Below are positions 24,798 to 29,310 of a stretch of DNA of 29,310 nt, one piece after another. This DNA comes from a virus. Below the pieces are notes generated by a model. The model saw only the letters and a program-made list of their open reading frames with translations. It ran no database searches and was not told the origin of the DNA. The translations under genes and the position numbers were made by a program. The stretch spans positions 1 through 29,310 of IMG/VR virus record IMGVR_UViG_3300048536_000536. The stretch is one strand, 5' to 3'. Position 1 is the first letter of the stretch; every line of letters starts with the position of its first letter.

Positions 24798-25388
24798 TTA
24801 AATAACCCCACCATCTATTGTTATTTTTTGTACGGCCTCTATAAAATGAGTAGAACCAGTACTTACATTAATACCACTTGAGTTTAAAAGAATACCATTA
24901 CCTGCAGTTAGTTCAAGTACAACGTTTCCACTTGAAGCTCCACCAGTAATACCTTCATCAGATGTGAATACAGCGGTGATATCACCACCTCCACCTCCAC
25001 CTCCACCTCCTTCGAGAGAAGATAAATCTATTGATTGAGATACTCTTGTTGAACCATCTATATCTTGGCCAAATAAGGTTAAAGCACTTGTTGAAGAATT
25101 AAATGATGCAGATACAAATGAACCACTATCAAAGGAAAACTGAGAGAATGATACTGTATCATTAAATGAAATAGGTGGATTTGCAAGAGATACGTTAGCT
25201 CTATATAAAGAAGCACTATCAGATAAATAGATAATCTGACCATCTGAAAAATAATTTGGTGAAGTTGCTGAGGCCTCAGCTGAAGTATATATCTTAAACG
25301 CACCTTTAATTCTGTCAATATCAGCTAATACGATATTATCAGTTTGTGCTCCTGAGGATAGTTGTAATTTCGACCCGAAACTTGGCAT
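24798..25388 (-). CDS. Short fibre-associated protein with nine-glycine hinge
   Basis: A 196-residue protein. The opening MPSFGSKLQLSSGAQTDNIV differs from the fibre starts. 'KIYTSAEASATSPNYFSDGQ' and 'IIYLSDSASLYRANV' (about residues 33-67) resemble the 'display text' modules of phage fibres. A run of nine Gly (about residues 129-137) separates it from a carboxyl part (DEGITGGASSGNVVLELTAG; NVSTGSTHFIEAVQKITIDG) that resembles the repeat ends 'GSSHFIDGVKGRL' of the 1641-aa protein. It lies between the giant adhesin and the first fibre, so it may be an adaptor or collar joining them; this is inference. AAAAAGGAAAA lies before the start and a TATTTATA element 34 bases upstream. Confidence 0.75.
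   Translation of the reverse strand: MPSFGSKLQLSSGAQTDNIVLADIDRIKGAFKIYTSAEASATSPNYFSDGQIIYLSDSASLYRANVSLANPPISFNDTVSFSQFSFDSGSFVSASFNSSTSALTLFGQDIDGSTRVSQSIDLSSLEGGGGGGGGGDITAVFTSDEGITGGASSGNVVLELTAGNGILLNSSGINVSTGSTHFIEAVQKITIDGGVI
24980..25013 (-). repeat. Glycine-codon microsatellite
   Basis: The plus strand reads caccacctccacctccacct and continues with further cct units, a 3/6-base repeat encoding nine Gly on the minus strand. Runs of this kind can change length by slippage without breaking the frame. Confidence 0.8.
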
Positions 25389-25422
25389 TATCTATTTTCC
25401 TTTTTATTAGTTAAACTCATTA

Positions 25423-25430
25423 TATAAATA
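25423..25430 (-). promoter_or_regulatory. Putative late promoter element for the 196-aa gene
   Basis: The minus strand reads GTATATTTATATAATG, with the octamer TATTTATA 34 bases before the ATG at 25388, just after the stop of the giant adhesin gene. Confidence 0.45.
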
Positions 25431-25437
25431 TACATTT

Positions 25438-28400
25438 TTACACTCCTCCACTTCCACTTGATGGATTTAATCCTAAATTAAAGTTAGTTGTACTAGATAC
25501 TTGGTTTGAAGCTCCTACTACATACCAACTAGTGTATCCAAGATGTGATGTTACTAGTGTTATTTCATTAATCTGTGATGATTCAATCGTATTTGTACCA
25601 TCAATTGTTGTTCCATCAGTTCCAACTTCTAAAACATATTGTCCATTGGTAGAACCACCATATGAATCAGTTGTAGTTGTTGGAATTCCATCCATATCAC
25701 TTGTAGATGGAAATAGTATAACAAAGTGTCTACCATTTGTTCTACTTATTGTACCACTACTTCCCATACCTCTCAATACATCATGTAAATTAGAACCACT
25801 TCCTTCTGCTAATTTTGTTGCAGTTTGTGTACCACCATAAGAATATGTAAACGAACTATCTCCGATTGTATCATCATTTACTATCTTATCCAAGAACCCA
25901 ATATTATTTGAAGTATATGGTGTTGCAACAGGTGGAGTTGAACTATCTTCACTTGAGATACCAACCGAAGTATTATATGTTGAATTGTTGAATCCAACAT
26001 CATATACATAAACTTTTCCATAATCAGCTGATGTGGCAACTGTGAAACTTCTACTATTGTAATCTCTACTCTTACCAAAGTTATCAGTTACTCTTACATT
26101 ATAATTGTAAGTTGCAGCTGATAAATTACCAGATGCTTGTATTCCAACCGAAGAAGAGTTTGCATTTGTGTACACCAATTGTAATGAACTTGCATCCGTA
26201 CCACTTAGTGATGCTGAGAATGGAGTATCTGATTCTGTATCAGAAATACTCATACTAACCATAGTAGTACCAGTTGTTGCATTATCGGTTTCAAAGTTTG
26301 AAGTTTGATTTGTAAATGTAGCAGTTGGTGCTTGATTAGCAAATACGTTTACTGTTACAGTTCCACTTCCAGCGTTACCATATTGGTCTTGGAATCCAAT
26401 TGTTGAAACAATATCATCACCACTACCAGTAGATGAACCACTAATATCTAACGCTAATGATAATTGTCCACTTGTATTAATTGATATTGCTGGGTTTGAT
26501 GAAGTCCATGATGAACCTTGTACTGCTTGTGAACCATAGTTTGGTGAATAAGATACACTCATTTGTGATTGGTTACCTGCACCAAATCCACTAGCATCTC
26601 TAATTGATTCTCCATTTTCTCCTGATTCTATAATATAAGAAGTTGTATCTCCTCCAAGTGTACCACCATCAGGTGTTGCAATTGCAATTGTTTGATTACT
26701 ATATGTTGTTGATTTATTGTAGTTATCAGTAACTTTAAGATTGTAAGTTAATGTACCTGCTGATAAATCTTCATTTGCTCTTATATAAACAGAAGATGAA
26801 TTAGAGTTTTGGTAATCTAAATTAAGTTTAGATGCATCTGTTCCACTTAATGAAGCGGAATATGGTGTATCTGATTCTGTATCTGAAATTCCTACAAGAA
26901 CTAAGTTTGTATTTGCTGTTGCTAAATTAGCATTTAAGTTTGATGTTTGGTTTGTAAATGTTGCTGTTGGTGCATCATTCTCAATAACATTTACAGTTAA
27001 CGAATCGGTAGTTGTTGTACCAAATCCATTTGTAAATGTAATTGTTGAATCTATTGTATCACCACTCTGAGTTACTGAACCACTTAAGTTTACATTCAAT
27101 GATAAACTACCATTTGAGTTTATTGATATTGCTGAGTTAGATGAACTCCATGTACCACTTTGGTTTGAACCATAATCAGCTTGAGTTGAACCATAATCTG
27201 TTGTTTTTATAGTTGTACCACTTAATTCAGATTCTTTGATATAAGGCCCTGCTGACCAGTTATCTGTTATGGTTGCTGCTGTATCATCTGAAATAGGTAT
27301 CGTTACTATAGCAACATTTGAAATTGTTGAGTTAAAGTTATCTCTTACTTGAACTCTATATTGATATTCATTTATTAAATCAGAATTTATTACAACACCA
27401 GTTTTTCTTGTTACATTACCACTCGAATCCATTTGGAAAGGATTTTCGTGTGGGTCTGTTAATTGTGAAGTCCCACCATATGAACCACTTACTACATTAC
27501 TATTATCTAATTCTAATTTATGTAAATCAAATGTTACAAATGAAATACTATCACCTTCGTTATCTGTTGCTGATATCGAACCAACAGATGCTCCATTTGA
27601 ACTATTTTCATTTATAGATGATAGAGTTTGATTTGAAAGAGTTGGTACTAAGTTATCAGTTACATTTATTGTAATTGGTAAAAATGTTCTCGAATCAGAA
27701 TCTTCACTACTTTCATAATGTTCATCTGAAGCAGTTATACTAAATGTATATTGTGTTTGTGATTCATAATCTAATGAACTTGTATTTTGTCTAATATCAA
27801 CATAAGTTGAATATTTTGTAATATCGAAATGGTCATTATCAATTGATGAAGAAGTGATAGTGATTGAATCACCTTCTGCATCTGTGAAGAATACTCTTTT
27901 TACTAAAGTATTATTTGTAGAGTTTTCATTTAAGTTAGATGTTACAGAAGTAATAACATTTCCACCAGTTGAACCTTCTCTAAATTTAGGAGCTTCGTTT
28001 GGTGTTACAAAGATTGTAATATCTTTTTCAATTGTAGCGTTAAAAGTATCAGTTGCAGTTGCAGTAAATGTATGACCATGTACTCCACCAACTAAATCTG
28101 TATTAAACGATGATGATTCTGCTAATGCATTTAAAGTTAATACACCATTAGATGCTACTCTAACTAAATCATCAGAGTATGATGAAGCAGTTCCAAAAGT
28201 TAATGATTGTCCTTCGGGGTCTGTTCCTGCAATTGTTACAATTGTTGAACCATTCGAAGTATATTCTTCTATTGTTTGATTACCAGTTGTTATTGTTGGG
28301 GTAGTATTTGGGAAAAATACTTTAGTTATAAAATCTTCAACTGAACCACTTGTACCAAAGTTGTTGTTATAAACTCCACTTGGTAAATCTGTATTCGATA

Positions 28401-29310
28401 CTACTCTGTTTCCATTATAAGTTAATTGAGCTGAGCTACTTACTATACCACTCCCATCGGTAATTTGAGATGAACCACTAAATACACCCGTTCCATCTAA
28501 AGTTCTTAATACCGAACCACTAACTATATTAGTTCCATCCGTTGAGAATGATTCTGATATAAATCCTAGTGCAGTAATTTGAGATGAACCACTAATTACA
28601 TTAGTTCCATCTAAGTTTCTTAATACCGAACCACTAATTACACCAGTTCCATCTAAAGTTCTTAATACCGAGCCACTAACTACATCAGTTCCACCTAAAC
28701 TTGTAAGTACACTTCCACTAACTATATTACTACCATCGGTAACTTGTGATGAACTAGATACTAACCCACTTGGTACATTTGTTAGTTGAGTAAAATCACT
28801 TGTTCCACCACCACTACCAAATCCACTTGAAGCGGCTGAAGCTGAAATATAAGAATCAGTAATTATTGAGGTTATTTGTGTTGAACCACTTACTACTCCT
28901 GCTGGTAAACCTGTTGATATATCAGTTGATATTACCCAATATCCATCATAATAGATATAAAGATTACCATCATTAGATTTCCACCATAAATCTCCTTGTG
29001 ATGGAGAACTAGGTGCTGAATCAGAAACAGTTACACTTGCACTACCACCACTTGCTGAAGAAGATATTTCAAAATTATCCCCAACTTGGTTTATTGTAAT
29101 GTTTGTACCTGCAACTAATGAACCACTAAATATACCCGTTTCATCAAACGTTCTAATTACAGAACCACTTACGATATTACTACCATCTGTGATTTGAGAA
29201 CTACCACTAACTAATCCACTAGGAAGTTGTGATGTTATAGAACCACTTAAGATTCCACTTCCATCTGTTATTTGAGATGAACCACTAATAGTTCCACTAG
29301 GAAGTTGTGA
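25438..29310 (-). CDS. Giant cadherin-like phage adhesin/structural protein, amino end beyond window
   Basis: The frame is open from base 29310 to a TAA at 25440-25438, 1290 codons; I checked 27421-29310 triplet by triplet and found no stop. The internal Met at 27432 is therefore not the real start. From the right edge: 'SQLPSGxxSGS' fibre repeats; a 'PSSPSQGDLWWKSNDGNLYI' motif (about visible residues 95-125) common in phage structural proteins; 14-residue repeats SGSVLRTLDGTGV; then about 750 residues of cadherin-like beta domains with Asp motifs (DPEGQSL, DAEGDSI, DNEGDSI, DTESDTP) typical of calcium-binding repeats. Two of these are 214-residue tandem copies. The last 210 residues (from 'GKVYVYDVGFNN' on) are a different domain I do not recognise. 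Likely a surface-exposed adhesin or whisker; attachment end not visible. Confidence 0.83.
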   Translation of the reverse strand, partial: SQLPSGTISGSSQITDGSGILSGSITSQLPSGLVSGSSQITDGSNIVSGSVIRTFDETGIFSGSLVAGTNITINQVGDNFEISSSASGGSASVTVSDSAPSSPSQGDLWWKSNDGNLYIYYDGYWVISTDISTGLPAGVVSGSTQITSIITDSYISASAASSGFGSGGGTSDFTQLTNVPSGLVSSSSQVTDGSNIVSGSVLTSLGGTDVVSGSVLRTLDGTGVISGSVLRNLDGTNVISGSSQITALGFISESFSTDGTNIVSGSVLRTLDGTGVFSGSSQITDGSGIVSSSAQLTYNGNRVVSNTDLPSGVYNNNFGTSGSVEDFITKVFFPNTTPTITTGNQTIEEYTSNGSTIVTIAGTDPEGQSLTFGTASSYSDDLVRVASNGVLTLNALAESSSFNTDLVGGVHGHTFTATATDTFNATIEKDITIFVTPNEAPKFREGSTGGNVITSVTSNLNENSTNNTLVKRVFFTDAEGDSITITSSSIDNDHFDITKYSTYVDIRQNTSSLDYESQTQYTFSITASDEHYESSEDSDSRTFLPITINVTDNLVPTLSNQTLSSINENSSNGASVGSISATDNEGDSISFVTFDLHKLELDNSNVVSGSYGGTSQLTDPHENPFQMDSSGNVTRKTGVVINSDLINEYQYRVQVRDNFNSTISNVAIVTIPISDDTAATITDNWSAGPYIKESELSGTTIKTTDYGSTQADYGSNQSGTWSSSNSAISINSNGSLSLNVNLSGSVTQSGDTIDSTITFTNGFGTTTTDSLTVNVIENDAPTATFTNQTSNLNANLATANTNLVLVGISDTESDTPYSASLSGTDASKLNLDYQNSNSSSVYIRANEDLSAGTLTYNLKVTDNYNKSTTYSNQTIAIATPDGGTLGGDTTSYIIESGENGESIRDASGFGAGNQSQMSVSYSPNYGSQAVQGSSWTSSNPAISINTSGQLSLALDISGSSTGSGDDIVSTIGFQDQYGNAGSGTVTVNVFANQAPTATFTNQTSNFETDNATTGTTMVSMSISDTESDTPFSASLSGTDASSLQLVYTNANSSSVGIQASGNLSAATYNYNVRVTDNFGKSRDYNSRSFTVATSADYGKVYVYDVGFNNSTYNTSVGISSEDSSTPPVATPYTSNNIGFLDKIVNDDTIGDSSFTYSYGGTQTATKLAEGSGSNLHDVLRGMGSSGTISRTNGRHFVILFPSTSDMDGIPTTTTDSYGGSTNGQYVLEVGTDGTTIDGTNTIESSQINEITLVTSHLGYTSWYVVGASNQVSSTTNFNLGLNPSSGSGGV
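25860..27000 (-). repeat. Tandem 214-codon cadherin-like repeat in the giant adhesin
   Basis: The plus-strand anchor 'gtatctgattctgtatc' recurs 642 bases apart (about 26222 and 26864). Each unit encodes APTATFTNQTSN, then DTESDTP[YF]SASLSGTDAS, then NSSSV and Y[NT]xxVTDN. Boundaries are approximate. Confidence 0.75.
28480..28765 (-). repeat. Array of 42-bp (14-codon) repeats in the giant adhesin
   Basis: Units such as SGSVLRTLDGTGV, SGSVLRNLDGTNV and SGSVLTSLGGTDV follow one another in frame, with near-identical DNA ('ttaataccgaaccactaa' on the plus strand). One longer spacer unit (SESFSTDGTNIV) interrupts the array. Confidence 0.75.

Noticed and set aside
2537-25430. TATAAATA copies as normal T4 late promoters firing to the right
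   Set aside because: No real genes lie on the plus strand downstream of them. Spacing to the minus-strand starts is consistent, so the minus-strand reading is preferred.
25438-27432. 664-aa gene starting at the Met at 27432
   Set aside because: The frame continues open upstream with the same type of coding to the window edge. The Met is internal (preceded by NPFQ) and no ribosome site is seen.
1-29310. tRNA genes
   Set aside because: No cloverleaf-like sequence with a recognisable T-loop was seen in any gap; the gaps are short and AT-rich.

Overview
The window is a run of structural genes from a large contractile-tailed (T4-like) bacteriophage. Every supportable gene lies on the minus strand, so transcription runs from high to low coordinates. 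A T4-type tail tube protein (gp19-like, 162 aa) and tail sheath (gp18-like, 785 aa) fix the tail type. The DNA is AT-rich, and most genes carry Shine-Dalgarno-like AGGA/AAGGAG sequences. The fibre style ('YYTDARVKTKLN', 'VSGSxQ' repeats and S74 C-terminal chaperones) resembles that of marine T4-like phages. The host cannot be read from the sequence, and I see no tRNA, integrase, polymerase or other host-marking gene.

In transcription order: (1) a giant cadherin-like adhesin whose 5' end lies beyond the right edge (25438-29310); (2) a 196-aa fibre-associated protein with a nine-glycine hinge; (3) four repetitive fibre proteins of 740, 1641, 2178 and 447 aa, the two largest ending in S74-type self-cleaving chaperone domains; (4) a GT-B type glycosyltransferase; (5) a 456-aa tail/adhesin protein with a Hint (intein-like) domain of about 154 aa followed by a fibronectin-III-like domain; (6) a small coiled-coil protein; (7) tail sheath; (8) tail tube; (9) a terminator, then a gp26-like (T4_baseplate family) protein with an overlapping 79-aa ORF; (10) a second terminator, then an 83-aa helical protein and the tape measure protein, which runs off the left edge.

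About 21.5 kb, from roughly 7 kb to the right edge, therefore encodes host-recognition hardware and proteins that may process or decorate it. The remaining 7 kb is core tail machinery. Two large real reading frames are open at the window edges: the tape measure (1-2247) and the amino-terminal half of the adhesin (27433-29310).

The most interesting signals are: the Hint domain, which keeps Cys1, TxxH and the terminal His-Asn but has Lys at +1, so it looks cleavage-competent rather than splicing; a glycosyltransferase embedded in the fibre cluster; an octamer reading TATTTATA in the direction of transcription (the reverse complement of the T4 late promoter TATAAATA) upstream of nine genes, three times directly after an intrinsic terminator; a gp26-like/79-aa overlap with a T7 slippery run; and extensive in-frame tandem and cross-gene repeats in the fibres.
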